From assembly GCF_017592545.1 (NCBI RefSeq), contig NZ_JAGFOA010000001.1, positions 186,001-250,000 of the forward strand: 64,000 nucleotides of DNA. The letters run 5' to 3'. A model generated the notes under the pieces. It was not told the DNA's origin. It was given only the letters and a program-made list of their open reading frames with translations, and did not search any database. The DNA is from Microbacterium stercoris (GTDB lineage Bacteria > Actinomycetota > Actinomycetes > Actinomycetales > Microbacteriaceae). Numbering within the stretch: position 1 is the first letter of the stretch; the number at the start of each line of letters is the position of its first letter. The position numbers and the translations under genes were made by a program. Positions 41,847 to 50,858 of the stretch are shown here, piece after piece.

Positions 41847-41867
41847 GAGGGCAGGTGGCCCGCAGGC

Positions 41868-43307
41868 CTACGGCAGCACGAGCACGCCGTCGACGCGGCG
41901 CGGGATGCCCAGGGGATTGTCCTCGCGCAGAGCGGCGGGGAGCAGCGAGGCCGGCGCGTCCTGGTAGGCGACGGGCCGCTGGAAACGGCGCACGGCGGTT
42001 GCGCCGACGGACGTGAAGTTCGCGTTGGTCGAGGGCCAGGGGCCACCGTGATGCTGCGCCCAGCTGACCGCGACGCCCGTGGGCCAGCCCGCGAACAGCA
42101 CACGACCGGCGAGGCCTTCCAGCGTGCCGACGAGGCCCTCGACGTCCTCGGACTCCTCGTGGTGCACCGTGGCCGTGAGGTTGCCGGGCAGGGCGGCGAT
42201 CACGGCGTCGCGCTCGGCCTCGTCCCGGTATCGCACGAGCAGGGTGAAGGGGCCGAAGACCTCCTCGAGCAGCTCGTCGGCGTGCTCCAGGAGGTTGGCG
42301 GCCGTCGTCGCGGCGACGAGCGGGGCGGTGCCGTCGGGCGCCGCGTCGCCCGCGACGACCTCGACACCCGGCACACCCGAGACGCGATCGACGCCCGACG
42401 AGAAGCCGGCGGAGATGGCCTCGGTCAGCAGGCGGCTCTGCGGTGCCAGCAGACCGGGGAGGGCGGACTCGACGGCGGAGCCCTCGGGAACCAGCACCAC
42501 GCCCGGCTTGGTGCAGAACTGACCGGCACCGAGCTGGAAGGATCCGGCCAGGCCCTCCGCCAGCGCGCCGCCGCGCGCCGCGTCGGCTCCCGGCGTGATG
42601 ACCACGGGGTTCAGCGAGCCGAGCTCGCCATAGAAGGGGATCGGCTCGGGCCGCGCCGCCGCGCGGTCGAGCAGCGCACGGCCGCCGCGGACGGATCCGG
42701 TGAAGCCGACCGCGCGGATCGCCGGGTGATCGACCAGCGCGAGTCCGGCCTCGAATCCCTCGATGAGTGCGAACGTGCCCTCGGGTGCCCCGGCCGCGGC
42801 CAGGGCTTCCGCCACCACGGCGGCCATACGGCGAGAGGTCTCGGGGTGGCCCGGGTGGGCCTTCACGACGACGGGACAGCCGACGGCCAGCGCCGAGGCG
42901 GTGTCGCCGCCGGCGACCGAGAACGCGAACGGGAAGTTCGACGCCGCGAACACCGCCACGGGACCGATCGGGCGCAGCACACGACGCAGATCCGGGATCG
43001 GGGGAGTCGCCGTGGCGTCGGGGTGGTCGATCGTCGCCTCGAGGTACGAGCCCTCCTCGATCACCTTCGCGAACAGGCGCAGCTGCGCCGTGGTGCGCGC
43101 GAGCTCGCCGCCCAGGCGCGGCGACGCGGGCAGCGCGGTCTCGGCGGCGGCCAGCTCGATCAGGCCGGCCGCATCGGCGTCGATGGCGTCGGCGACGCCG
43201 CGCAGCCATGCGGCGCGCGTGGTGTCATCCGTCTTCGAGACGAGCGCGAACGCGTCCTTCGCGGCGCGCGCGATCGCATCGACCTGATCCACGGTCGTAT
43301 CCGTCAT
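41868..43307 (-). CDS. 2-oxoglutarate-semialdehyde dehydrogenase (NADP-type aldehyde dehydrogenase)
   Basis: This 479-residue aldehyde dehydrogenase has catalytic C265 in GAGQFCTKPG, E228 in FYGELGSLNP and N124 in AASNFPFAFSVAGGDTASAL. These segments are characteristic of the 2,5-dioxovalerate (alpha-ketoglutarate semialdehyde) dehydrogenase subfamily. It oxidises the semialdehyde made by KdgD to 2-oxoglutarate. ATG 43307 gives the canonical length, with GAAAGGACC upstream. It is the last gene of a seven-gene operon whose other enzymes supply its substrate, which strengthens the call. Confidence 0.92.
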   Translation of the reverse strand: MTDTTVDQVDAIARAAKDAFALVSKTDDTTRAAWLRGVADAIDADAAGLIELAAAETALPASPRLGGELARTTAQLRLFAKVIEEGSYLEATIDHPDATATPPIPDLRRVLRPIGPVAVFAASNFPFAFSVAGGDTASALAVGCPVVVKAHPGHPETSRRMAAVVAEALAAAGAPEGTFALIEGFEAGLALVDHPAIRAVGFTGSVRGGRALLDRAAARPEPIPFYGELGSLNPVVITPGADAARGGALAEGLAGSFQLGAGQFCTKPGVVLVPEGSAVESALPGLLAPQSRLLTEAISAGFSSGVDRVSGVPGVEVVAGDAAPDGTAPLVAATTAANLLEHADELLEEVFGPFTLLVRYRDEAERDAVIAALPGNLTATVHHEESEDVEGLVGTLEGLAGRVLFAGWPTGVAVSWAQHHGGPWPSTNANFTSVGATAVRRFQRPVAYQDAPASLLPAALREDNPLGIPRRVDGVLVLP

Positions 43308-43327
43308 GAGGGGTCCTTTCGGGAGAG

Positions 43328-44413
43328 TCAGGCGAACTGCATGCCGAGGCCGAGGGAGGGGCCGCCGCTGACGACGCCGTCGGCGACGGAGACGCCCGTG
43401 GCTGCGACCAGCGCACCCAGCGCGCCGAAGCCGGCGTCCTCGACGTCTTCGATCCATACCGTCTCGGGAAGCGTATACGCCAGCTGGGCCGACAGCTCCG
43501 GAAGCAGATGGGGAGCGAGCTCGACACCGCGCTCGCGGGCCAGATCGGCGATCTCCCGGAACGGCGTGATGCCTCCCACGCGCACGATGTTCGGCTGCAC
43601 GACCTGCAGCGCCCCCGCGTCGAGGAAGTCGCGGAAGCGGTGCACCGTGTGCAGGTTCTCGCCCGCCGCGATCGGCACACCGAGCGGCTCGAGGCGAGAG
43701 GCGAGCTCGCGGTATCCGGCGAGGTCGTCGGCGCGCAGGGGCTCCTCGATCCAGCCGATGTCGTATGCGGCGAGGGCCTCGATCGCCGTCGTCGCGGTGG
43801 CGAGGTCCCAGCGCTGGTTGGCGTCCACGAGCAGGCGGCGCTCCGGTCCCAGCACCGCACGCACGGCGGCGACGCGCTCGAGGTCGCGGGCGAGGTCGGC
43901 AGATCCGACCTTCATCTTGATCGCACCGAATCCCGCCGCGACCCAGCGCTCGGCCTGCGCGACGAGCTCGTCGAGCGTGTAGTGCAGGTTGACGCCGCTG
44001 CCGTACGCGGGCAGCCGCGTGTGGCGACGGCCGATGAGATCGGTCACGGAGCAGCCGCTGCGGCGGGCGCGCAGGTCCCACAGCGCGAGGTCGAGGCCGG
44101 CCAGCGCGATCGTCGTGATCCCGCCGCCGCCTGCCTCATGCACATGGCGCCACAGATCGATCCAGATGGACGGATCCGCGGGGCGGCCGATGGCTGCAGG
44201 GATCACGTCCTCGTCGAGCAGGGCCTTCACCGCCGCCCCGCCGATCGACGGCGTCCACGAGAACCCGTGCCCCTCGCCGCCCTCGGCATCGCGCACCGTG
44301 ACCGCGACGACCCGGATGTCGGTGACATCCGGTCCCCACGGACGCGTGAGCGGGATCCGGATCAGCCGGGTCGCGACCGATTCGATCGCCGGGGCGTCGA
44401 GGGGGGCGGTCAC
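43328..44413 (-). CDS. Enolase-superfamily sugar-acid enzyme (Gci- or dehydratase-like)
   Basis: This is a 361-residue mandelate-racemase-subgroup protein. The K166-M-K168 motif lies in GFGAIKMKVGS. Metal ligands are D197 (LLVDANQRWD), E223 (WIEEPL) and E252 (AAGENL). H302 (LAPHL) should act as the catalytic base. The aspartate normally paired with that histidine is replaced by N275 in VVQPNIVRVGG. In context it may be a galactarolactone cycloisomerase (Gci-like) or a glucarate/galactarate dehydratase, giving the keto-deoxy-hexarate used by KdgD. The GTG start overlaps the preceding gene by four bases (GTGA). Confidence 0.85.
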   Translation of the reverse strand: MTAPLDAPAIESVATRLIRIPLTRPWGPDVTDIRVVAVTVRDAEGGEGHGFSWTPSIGGAAVKALLDEDVIPAAIGRPADPSIWIDLWRHVHEAGGGGITTIALAGLDLALWDLRARRSGCSVTDLIGRRHTRLPAYGSGVNLHYTLDELVAQAERWVAAGFGAIKMKVGSADLARDLERVAAVRAVLGPERRLLVDANQRWDLATATTAIEALAAYDIGWIEEPLRADDLAGYRELASRLEPLGVPIAAGENLHTVHRFRDFLDAGALQVVQPNIVRVGGITPFREIADLARERGVELAPHLLPELSAQLAYTLPETVWIEDVEDAGFGALGALVAATGVSVADGVVSGGPSLGLGMQFA

Positions 44414-45321
44414 TTGATCAGCTCGCGGCCCGCGGCGAGCAGCGCCTCGAGACGACCGACCTGCTCGGAGGTGGGGTCCATCAGCGGCGCGCGCACGGAT
44501 CCGACGGGCAGACCGCCGAGGCGCACTCCCGCCTTGACGAGCGACACGGCGAAGCCCGGCGTCTCGTCGCGCAGGTCGACCAGCGGTGCGTAGAAGCCCT
44601 CGAGCAGGCGCGCCTGCGTCTGCGCGTCGCCCGCGCGGTGCGCCGCGAAGAACGCCACGGCGATGTCGGGCGCCATGGCGAACACGGCGGACGAGTAGAG
44701 CGGCACGCCGATCGCCGTGTAGGCCGCCTGGGTCATCTCGGCCGTCAGCAGCCCGTTGAAGAACAGGATGTCGCGACCGGAGCGAGCGGCGGCGTGCACA
44801 AAGCGCTGCGCGACGGCGAGGTCGCCCGCGCCGTCCTTGATGCCCACAACGCTCGGGATCTCGAGCACCTTCTCGATGGACGCCGGCGTGAACTGCGCGT
44901 TGCCGCGGTGGTACACGATGAGCGGCAGCTCGGTCGCCGCGGCGATGGCCTCGACATAGGCGATGAGCCCGGCCTGCGGACCCTGCACGAGGTAGGGCGG
45001 CATCACGAGCAGCCCCTCGGCGCCGAGGCGCTCGGCGGCGCGCGCCGAGGCGATCGCGTGACCGAGCGGGCCGCCGACGCCGGTGAGCACCGGCACGCGG
45101 CCGGCGGTGCCCCGGATGGAGGCCTCCACGACCGTCGAGTACTCGTCGATCCCGAGCGCGTGGTACTCGCCCGTGCCGCACGCCGCGAAGACGGCGCCCG
45201 GCTCGAACTCGATGCGCTCGGCGACGTGCTGCTCGACGAGCTCGGCGTCGACGCGCCCCGCCGCATCGAATGCCGTGACGGGGAAGAAGAGGACGCGATC
45301 GGGGATGGTGAGAGCGGACAT
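44410..45321 (-). CDS. kdgD: 5-dehydro-4-deoxyglucarate dehydratase
   Basis: This is a 303-residue member of the DHDPS/NAL aldolase superfamily. The Schiff-base lysine is K162 in VVGIKDGAGD and the tyrosine Y137 lies in LIVYHRGNAQFTP. The phrases FFPVTAFDAAGRVD and GTGEYHALGIDEY are typical of KdgD. The enzyme decarboxylates and dehydrates 5-keto-4-deoxyglucarate to 2-oxoglutarate semialdehyde. Its start overlaps the SDR stop by one base, and its stop overlaps the enolase-superfamily start by four, so the three enzymes are tightly coupled. Confidence 0.93.
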   Translation of the reverse strand: MSALTIPDRVLFFPVTAFDAAGRVDAELVEQHVAERIEFEPGAVFAACGTGEYHALGIDEYSTVVEASIRGTAGRVPVLTGVGGPLGHAIASARAAERLGAEGLLVMPPYLVQGPQAGLIAYVEAIAAATELPLIVYHRGNAQFTPASIEKVLEIPSVVGIKDGAGDLAVAQRFVHAAARSGRDILFFNGLLTAEMTQAAYTAIGVPLYSSAVFAMAPDIAVAFFAAHRAGDAQTQARLLEGFYAPLVDLRDETPGFAVSLVKAGVRLGGLPVGSVRAPLMDPTSEQVGRLEALLAAGRELIK

Positions 45322-46259
45322 CAGGCCTCCTGGTCGGCGGGGACAGCGGTGGACGGGACGAGGGTCCGCAGCTCGGTGCGCCAGGACCGCTGCGCCCGCC
45401 AGCCGAGCAGGCGCTCGGCGAGGGCGCTCGAGAACACGGGAGCGTCACCCTCGAGCGACGGTGCCGCGGCGGCCGCCTCGGGCACGTGCTCGGCGAGCAG
45501 CCCGGCGGTGGGTGCGTCGGCCAGCGCGTCGGCCGCGCCGACGAAGAACACCGTGCCGTTGGGCACGTCGCTGTCGGCGGGGGCGGCACGTTCGAGCCAG
45601 GCCGCCACGAACTCGCCGGCGTCGCGGGCATCGAGGTAGTTGAACAGGGCCACGGCCGAGAGGGAGGGATCGGCGATGCGCTCGGCGAGCGTGTGCCCCT
45701 GCTGGGTCGGTGCGCCCTCCCACTCCTCGGGGGCGATCACGAAGCACGGGCGGAACGCTCCGAGCCGCAGGCGATCGCCGTGCTTGCGCACGGCCATCTT
45801 CACGATCTCCTCGACCGCGACCTTCGACGCCGAGTAGCCGTTCCAGGGAGCGACAGGGTGATCCTCGTCGAGCGGCAGATAGGCGGGGGCCCAGCCCGAC
45901 GGAGAGCCGTAGCCGATCACGGTCGGGCTCGACGCCACCAGGAGCGCGCCCGCGCCGGATCCGAGCGAGGCCTCGAGCACGTTCCAGACCAGACGCGTGT
46001 TGATGTCGAAGATCTCCGGATCCGGCAGCGCGCCCGGCACCGCGACGGCCGCCAGGTGCACCACCGCGTCGGGGCGGATCTCGGAGAACGCCGCCGCGGC
46101 CGCCGCGGCGTCGAGCAGGTCGATCGACAGCTGGCGCGCGGGGGATCCGACGATCTCGCCGCGGTCGATCGAGACGACCTCGTGGCCCGCGGCGGCGAGG
46201 GTCTCGACGACCGAGCGGCCGAGGCGGCCGGCGCCGCCGGTGACGACGACGCGGCTCAC
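45321..46259 (-). CDS. NAD-dependent extended SDR, probable uronate dehydrogenase
   Basis: This 312-residue Rossmann protein has the extended-SDR glycine motif TGGAGRLG (7-14). The acid residue of IDRGE (31-35) indicates NAD preference. Y142 and K146 in NGYSASK form the catalytic pair, with a serine in VASSPTVIG. It resembles NAD-dependent epimerases and uronate dehydrogenases. Since the next genes are KdgD, an enolase-superfamily enzyme and a 2-oxoglutarate-semialdehyde dehydrogenase, oxidation of a hexuronate to an aldarolactone is the most coherent role. It is about 45 residues longer than Agrobacterium Udh, so another sugar substrate is possible. Confidence 0.8.
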   Translation of the reverse strand: MSRVVVTGGAGRLGRSVVETLAAAGHEVVSIDRGEIVGSPARQLSIDLLDAAAAAAAFSEIRPDAVVHLAAVAVPGALPDPEIFDINTRLVWNVLEASLGSGAGALLVASSPTVIGYGSPSGWAPAYLPLDEDHPVAPWNGYSASKVAVEEIVKMAVRKHGDRLRLGAFRPCFVIAPEEWEGAPTQQGHTLAERIADPSLSAVALFNYLDARDAGEFVAAWLERAAPADSDVPNGTVFFVGAADALADAPTAGLLAEHVPEAAAAAPSLEGDAPVFSSALAERLLGWRAQRSWRTELRTLVPSTAVPADQEA

Positions 46260-47605
46260 GACGAGACTCCCGCGAGCGCCGAGCCGGCCGATCCGAGCTC
46301 GAGATCGGCGATCCGCACGGCCTGACCCGTCTCGAGCGAACGGTTGCCCGCGAGGCCGACGACCATCGAGCGCACACCGTCCGACCAGTCGGCGGTGCGT
46401 CCGAGCGGATCGGGCTGCGCGCCGATGAAGACGTCGCGCAGCAGCACGGCGTCGCCGCCGCCGTGACCACCGACGCCCTCGGGGATCGGCACCTCGACGG
46501 CGGGCCGGAAGTGCTTCTGCACCACCAGGCGCTCGCCGACCGGACGCTCGGAGTCATCCGCGACGAGGTCGGGGCGCGCGCTCGGGTCGACGACGGTGCG
46601 TCCCTGCTCGTCCACCAGCACCGAGCCGCGCTCGATGACCGTGAGCTCGGCGCGGCCGAGTGTGCCGTTGACCGCGACCGTGTAGCCCTCCCACGGGGAG
46701 TGCGCGTTCAGCGAGTACGACATGGTCGCCCCCCGCGCGTAGTCGACGACCAGCGCGAGGTTGTCCTCGATCGTGATGCCCGGATCGAACACGTCGCGAT
46801 CGCGCAGGTAGCCGTCGTGCTGCTCCTGGTCGAGGTAGAGGCCCTTCCAGGTGGGGTCGCTGCGCAGATCGAGGCTGAAGCTGTCGCGCAGCGGCGAGTC
46901 GGTCGTGCCCCGCTCGGGGCGCGGGCCGATGCCGCGGCGGGCCGCGTTCTCCGCGCCGTAGAAGCGCAGGCCGCCCGACGCGTACACGCGCGTGGGCACA
47001 TCCGCGATCCACCAGCCGACGAGGTCGAAGTGGTGGCTCGCCTTGTGGATGAGCAGGCCGCCCGACTTGTCCTTGTACCGGTGCCACCGGCGGAAGTAGT
47101 CGGCGCCGTGCGCCGTGTCGAGCACCCACTCGAAGTGCACGCTCGTGACCTCTCCGATCTCGCCGGACGCGATCACGCGCTTGAGCTCGCTGTTGCGGGG
47201 CGAGTAACGGTAGTTGAACGTGATGGTCACGTCGCCGCCCGTGCGCTCGGCGGCGTCCGCGATGCGGCGCACGCCCTCCTCGTTCACCGTGAGCGGCTTC
47301 TCCACCACGACGTCGGCGCCGGCCTCGAGCGAGGTGACGATGTAGTCGGCGTGCGTGAAGTCGGGCGAGGTGATGATCACGCGGTCGATCGCGTGCTCCG
47401 CGATCGCCTGGCCCAGCTGATCCGGTTCGAACCGCACCGGCGAGCCCAGTCCCGCGTGCTGCGCGAGCGACCAGTCCTGGCGACCGGTGTTGGTGTCGGT
47501 CCAGGCGACGAGCTGGGCGACGTCCGAGTGGGTCTCGGCGATCGCGGTGAGGTACATCTGCGCACGGGATCCGGATCCCACGAGCGCGTAGCGGAGTCGA
47601 GTCAT
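46256..47605 (-). CDS. Gfo/Idh/MocA-family oxidoreductase
   Basis: This is a 449-residue protein. The N-terminal NAD(P)-binding domain has RYALVGSGSRAQMYLTAIAE, and the family's EKP motif is at 102-104 (VVVEKPLTV). A long substrate domain follows, with YRYSPRNSELKRVIASGEIGEV and a conserved GGLLIHKASHHFDLVGWW. It is longer than most members (330-390), because of an insertion and an extended C-terminus. It probably oxidises or reduces a sugar derivative before the uronate enzymes act. The stop overlaps the SDR start by four bases (ATGA). The specific substrate is unknown. Confidence 0.85.
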   Translation of the reverse strand: MTRLRYALVGSGSRAQMYLTAIAETHSDVAQLVAWTDTNTGRQDWSLAQHAGLGSPVRFEPDQLGQAIAEHAIDRVIITSPDFTHADYIVTSLEAGADVVVEKPLTVNEEGVRRIADAAERTGGDVTITFNYRYSPRNSELKRVIASGEIGEVTSVHFEWVLDTAHGADYFRRWHRYKDKSGGLLIHKASHHFDLVGWWIADVPTRVYASGGLRFYGAENAARRGIGPRPERGTTDSPLRDSFSLDLRSDPTWKGLYLDQEQHDGYLRDRDVFDPGITIEDNLALVVDYARGATMSYSLNAHSPWEGYTVAVNGTLGRAELTVIERGSVLVDEQGRTVVDPSARPDLVADDSERPVGERLVVQKHFRPAVEVPIPEGVGGHGGGDAVLLRDVFIGAQPDPLGRTADWSDGVRSMVVGLAGNRSLETGQAVRIADLELGSAGSALAGVSS

Positions 47606-47618
47606 GACGGGGAGCCGA

Positions 47619-48518
47619 TCACTTGATGCCGGACGTCGCGGATCCCTTGATGAGGAAGCGCTGGCCGAACAGGAAGACGAGGAACAGGGGGACGAGCGAG
47701 ACGACGCTCATCGCGAACATGGAACCGTAGTCCGAGGAGGACTGCGCGTCGAGGAAGCCCTTCAGAGCCAGCGACGCGGGGAACAGCTCGGGGAGGCGCA
47801 GGTAGATCAGCGGGCCGAAGAAGTCGCCCCACGTCCAGATGAACGTGAAGATCGACGTGGTCGCGAGCGACGGGACGATCAGGGGCAGCGTGATCTGGAA
47901 GTAGCTGCGCACCTGACCCGCGCCGTCGATGCGGGCCGCCTCGAACAGCTCCTTCGGCAGGCCGCGGATGAACTGCACCATCAGGAAGATGAAGAAGGCC
48001 TCGGTGGCGAGGAACTTCGGCGCGATCAGCGGCAGGAAGGTGTTCAGCCAGTCCAGCTCCTTGTAGATCAGGAACTGGGGGACCAGCAGCACCTGGAAGG
48101 GCAGCATGATCGAGCCGAGCATCAGCGCGAACGTGAGGTTCTTGAACCGGAACTTCAGCCGGGCGAACGCGTACGCGGCCATCGAGCACGAGACCAGGTT
48201 GCCCAGGATCGCACCGAACGCGATGAGCGCCGAGTTGAGCAGGAAGGTGCCGAACGGGTGCTGCAGGTCGTTCCAGCCGTTGACGTAGTTCTCGGTCGTG
48301 AGGTTGGTGGTGAAGATGCTGAGGTCGCGGAAGATGTCGGCGTTCGGCTTGAACGAGGACACCACCAGCCAGATCAACGGGTAGAGCATCACGATCGCGG
48401 CGGCCGACAGCAGGATGTGCTTGCCGATCGAGCGCAGCGTGCTCAGTCCGGCGCCGGCACGGCGGCGGGGGAGCGGGCGCTTCCCAGCGCGCAGCAGGGT
48501 CTCGGTCTCAGTCGTCAT
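47619..48518 (-). CDS. ABC sugar transporter permease (MalG type), uronate cluster
   Basis: This is a 299-residue permease with six helices. The EAA loop is KELFEAARIDGAGQVRSYFQITLPLIVPS. It overlaps the preceding permease gene by 11 bases, so both are translated together. Thirteen bases separate it from the oxidoreductase gene. The matching binding protein is encoded across the lacI gene on the other strand. Confidence 0.94.
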   Translation of the reverse strand: MTTETETLLRAGKRPLPRRRAGAGLSTLRSIGKHILLSAAAIVMLYPLIWLVVSSFKPNADIFRDLSIFTTNLTTENYVNGWNDLQHPFGTFLLNSALIAFGAILGNLVSCSMAAYAFARLKFRFKNLTFALMLGSIMLPFQVLLVPQFLIYKELDWLNTFLPLIAPKFLATEAFFIFLMVQFIRGLPKELFEAARIDGAGQVRSYFQITLPLIVPSLATTSIFTFIWTWGDFFGPLIYLRLPELFPASLALKGFLDAQSSSDYGSMFAMSVVSLVPLFLVFLFGQRFLIKGSATSGIK

Positions 48519-49452
48519 AGTGCACCCAGAACTTGGAAAGCCAGAAGTTGAACGCGGTGAAGGCGCCGATCACGACGACGAGGAACCAGGCCATCGCCGA
48601 GGCGTAGCCCATGTCGAGCTCGGTGAACGCCTCCTTGTAGAGGAGGAGCGTGAAGAACATGGTCGAGTCGCCCGGACCGCCGGTGCCGCCGGAGACGACG
48701 TAGGCCTGCGTGAACGACTGGAACGCGAAGATGATCTGCAGCACGAGGTTGAAGAAGATCACGGGGGTGAGCAGCGGGAACGTGATCGAGAAGAACTGGC
48801 GCACCTTGCCGGCGCCGTCGATCGACGCGGCCTCGTAGTACATGTCGGGGATCTGGCGCAGACCGGCCAGGAAGATGACCATCGGGGATCCGAACGTCCA
48901 CACGTGCAGGATGATGATCGTCCCGAGCGCGTAGTCGGGGTGTCCGATCCAGCCGGGCAGGTCGTGGAGGCCGAACATGCCCAGGAAGGCGTTGACCAGG
49001 CCCTCCTTGCCGAACACCTGGCGCCACAGGATCGCCACGGCGACGGATCCGCCCAGCAGCGAGGGCAGATAGAAGACCGAGCGATAGAAGGGGAGGCCCT
49101 TCATCCCCTTGTCGAGCAGCACGGCCAGCGCGAGGGCCAGCGCGAGCTGCAGGGGCACCGACACGACGACGTACGTGATGGTGACGCGGAAGGAGTTCCA
49201 GAAGCGCGGATCGGCGAACATCTTCTGGAAGTTCTCGAGGCCCGACCAGACCGGCGGCTGAAGCAGGTTGTAGTCCGTGAACGCCAGGTAGAGGGACGCC
49301 ACGATCGGGCCGATCGTCAGACCGAGAATGCCCAGGATCCACGGCAGCAGGAAGACCAGCGCTGCCTTGTTGTCCGGGTACTTCTCCTTCAGACGCGGCC
49401 CGCCCTTCTTGCGCGACAGCGCAATGGTGCGGAGCTCGCTGATGCTGCTCAC
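48508..49452 (-). CDS. ABC sugar transporter permease (MalF type), uronate cluster
   Basis: This is a 314-residue permease. A cytoplasmic N-terminal segment precedes six helices, and the EAA loop is DMYYEAASIDGAGKVRQFFSITFPLLTPV. It is the first gene of the seven-gene leftward operon. The ATG follows GAGGAGGT. An operator identical to the one in front of the binding-protein gene lies 56 bases upstream of the start, just inside the promoter. Confidence 0.94.
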   Translation of the reverse strand: MSSISELRTIALSRKKGGPRLKEKYPDNKAALVFLLPWILGILGLTIGPIVASLYLAFTDYNLLQPPVWSGLENFQKMFADPRFWNSFRVTITYVVVSVPLQLALALALAVLLDKGMKGLPFYRSVFYLPSLLGGSVAVAILWRQVFGKEGLVNAFLGMFGLHDLPGWIGHPDYALGTIIILHVWTFGSPMVIFLAGLRQIPDMYYEAASIDGAGKVRQFFSITFPLLTPVIFFNLVLQIIFAFQSFTQAYVVSGGTGGPGDSTMFFTLLLYKEAFTELDMGYASAMAWFLVVVIGAFTAFNFWLSKFWVHYDD

Positions 49453-49507
49453 GTGACCTCCTCGTCAGTGGAAAGGCCAGCCCAACGTCGGGTCGAGGGC
49501 CTTTGGC

Positions 49508-49563
49508 GTGAAAGCGGTTTCACGGGTGACATGATTATGATCACGTCGTGGGGCGTTCGTCAA
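49508..49563 (-). promoter_or_regulatory. Promoter and LacI operator of the uronate/permease operon
   Basis: On the minus strand TTGACG (49558-49563) and CATAAT (49534-49539) are 18 bases apart. GTGAAAGCGGTTTCAC (49508-49523) lies directly downstream, where a bound repressor would block transcription. The inner 14 bases fit the LacI/CcpA-family consensus TGWAANCGNTNWCA. Confidence 0.85.
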
Positions 49564-49622
49564 ATGCTTCCGCGACCGCCGGATCCGTCGGGTCCGGCGC
49601 ACTGACTCGAGGATGAGGAAGC

Positions 49623-50633
49623 ATGGCGGCTAAGCGCAGCGGCGCGACGATCGCGGACGTGGCCCGCGCTGCGGGTGTGTCACCCGCGACGGTGTCGCGT
49701 GTGATGAACGACCGGTTCGCCGGCGAGCCCGAGATCGAGCAGCGCGTGCGCGCGGCCGCGGCCGACCTGCGCTACGCGCCCAGTCCGCTGGCCCGGAGCC
49801 TCGCCCTCGGCCAGACGCACGCGATCGCCTTCGTGGTGCCCGACCTCGGCAACCCCGCGTTCCAATCGGTGCTGGCCGGGCTCAGCAAGACGGCCGCGCA
49901 TGACGGCTACCGCGTGCTCGTGGCCGACTCGGGCGAGTCGCCGGCCGACGAGCCCCTGCTCGCCGCAGAGATCCGCCGCCGCTGCGACGCGATCGTGCTC
50001 TGTGCCCCGCGTATGGCCGAGGAGGATCTCGTCGCGCTCACCGCCCAGCTGCAGCCGCTTGTGCTCATCAACCGCAACCTCCCCGTCGGCGCGACGCCGT
50101 CCCCGTCGCTGTCGATCGACTACCGGCGAGGGATCTTCGCCCTGGCCTCCCACCTGCATGGCCTCGGCCACCGGCGCTTCGCGTACGTGTACGGCCCCGA
50201 GCGGAGCGCCTCGAACGCCTTCCGCGAGCGGGGCCTCGACGACTTCGCTCGCGAGCACCCGGATGTGCAGATCGACCGGATCGCCGCCGGTGCGGCGTCC
50301 GAGGACGGCCGGGCGGCGGCTCCGCTCGTCGCGCGGTCGGGGGCCACGGCCGCGCTCGCCTTCAACGACCTGGTCGCCATCGGCCTCATCGGCGGACTGC
50401 GGGAGCAGGGCCTGCGCGTGCCGGACGACATCTCGGTCACGGGCTTCGACGACATCCCGCTCGCGCAGTATCTGGATCCCGCGCTGACGACCGCCTCGGT
50501 GCCGCACGGTGAGCTGGGCGTTGTCGCCTGGAACCGCATGCACGCGCTCATCAGGGGCGAGGACCCGGGGCACGACGTCGTCTTCCAGCCGCGCCTCGAG
50601 CTGCGCGCCTCCGCCGCGGCGCCCCGCGCCTGA
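49623..50633 (+). CDS. LacI-family regulator of the uronate cluster
   Basis: This 336-residue repressor has a helix-turn-helix at about 9-30 (ATIADVARAAGVSPATVSRVMND). The ligand-binding domain covers about 60-333 and includes YAPSPLARSLALGQTHAIAFVVPDLGNPAFQ and VTGFDDIPLAQYLDPALTT. The ATG follows GAGGAA. It sits between two identical operators, one in front of the leftward permease operon and one in front of the rightward binding-protein gene. It is the obvious candidate to bind both. Confidence 0.93.
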   Translation: MAAKRSGATIADVARAAGVSPATVSRVMNDRFAGEPEIEQRVRAAAADLRYAPSPLARSLALGQTHAIAFVVPDLGNPAFQSVLAGLSKTAAHDGYRVLVADSGESPADEPLLAAEIRRRCDAIVLCAPRMAEEDLVALTAQLQPLVLINRNLPVGATPSPSLSIDYRRGIFALASHLHGLGHRRFAYVYGPERSASNAFRERGLDDFAREHPDVQIDRIAAGAASEDGRAAAPLVARSGATAALAFNDLVAIGLIGGLREQGLRVPDDISVTGFDDIPLAQYLDPALTTASVPHGELGVVAWNRMHALIRGEDPGHDVVFQPRLELRASAAAPRA

Positions 50634-50662
50634 CGCGCCCCGAAGCGGCGGTCGGCCACCGT

Positions 50663-50676
50663 CGGAAAACGTTTCG
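50663..50676. promoter_or_regulatory. Third, weaker LacI-type operator
   Basis: CGGAAAACGTTTCG has an AAACGTTT dyad core but departs from the two identical operators. It lies 55 bases upstream of the -35 box of the binding-protein promoter and could be an auxiliary site for DNA looping. Confidence 0.4.
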
Positions 50677-50717
50677 CAACGGCCTGATCACGGCTTCCGA
50701 TGAACGCATGATCCGCG

Positions 50718-50765
50718 TTGACACGATTCAGTCTGGATGCTACTTTCCCGTGAAAGCGGTTTCAC
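50718..50765 (+). promoter_or_regulatory. Promoter and LacI operator of the binding-protein gene
   Basis: TTGACA (50718-50723) and TACTTT (50741-50746) with a 17-base gap make a near-consensus promoter. GTGAAAGCGGTTTCAC (50750-50765) starts three bases after the -10 box and covers the expected transcription start. The operator is identical to that at 49508-49523. Confidence 0.9.
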
Positions 50766-50858
50766 CGGAAAATCGGAAAACTGCCCGGACGGTAACCCTG
50801 CGCCGTCCTGCACCGAGATCACGCGGCCCAGGGGGCCGCCTTCCCGAAACGAGGCGCA

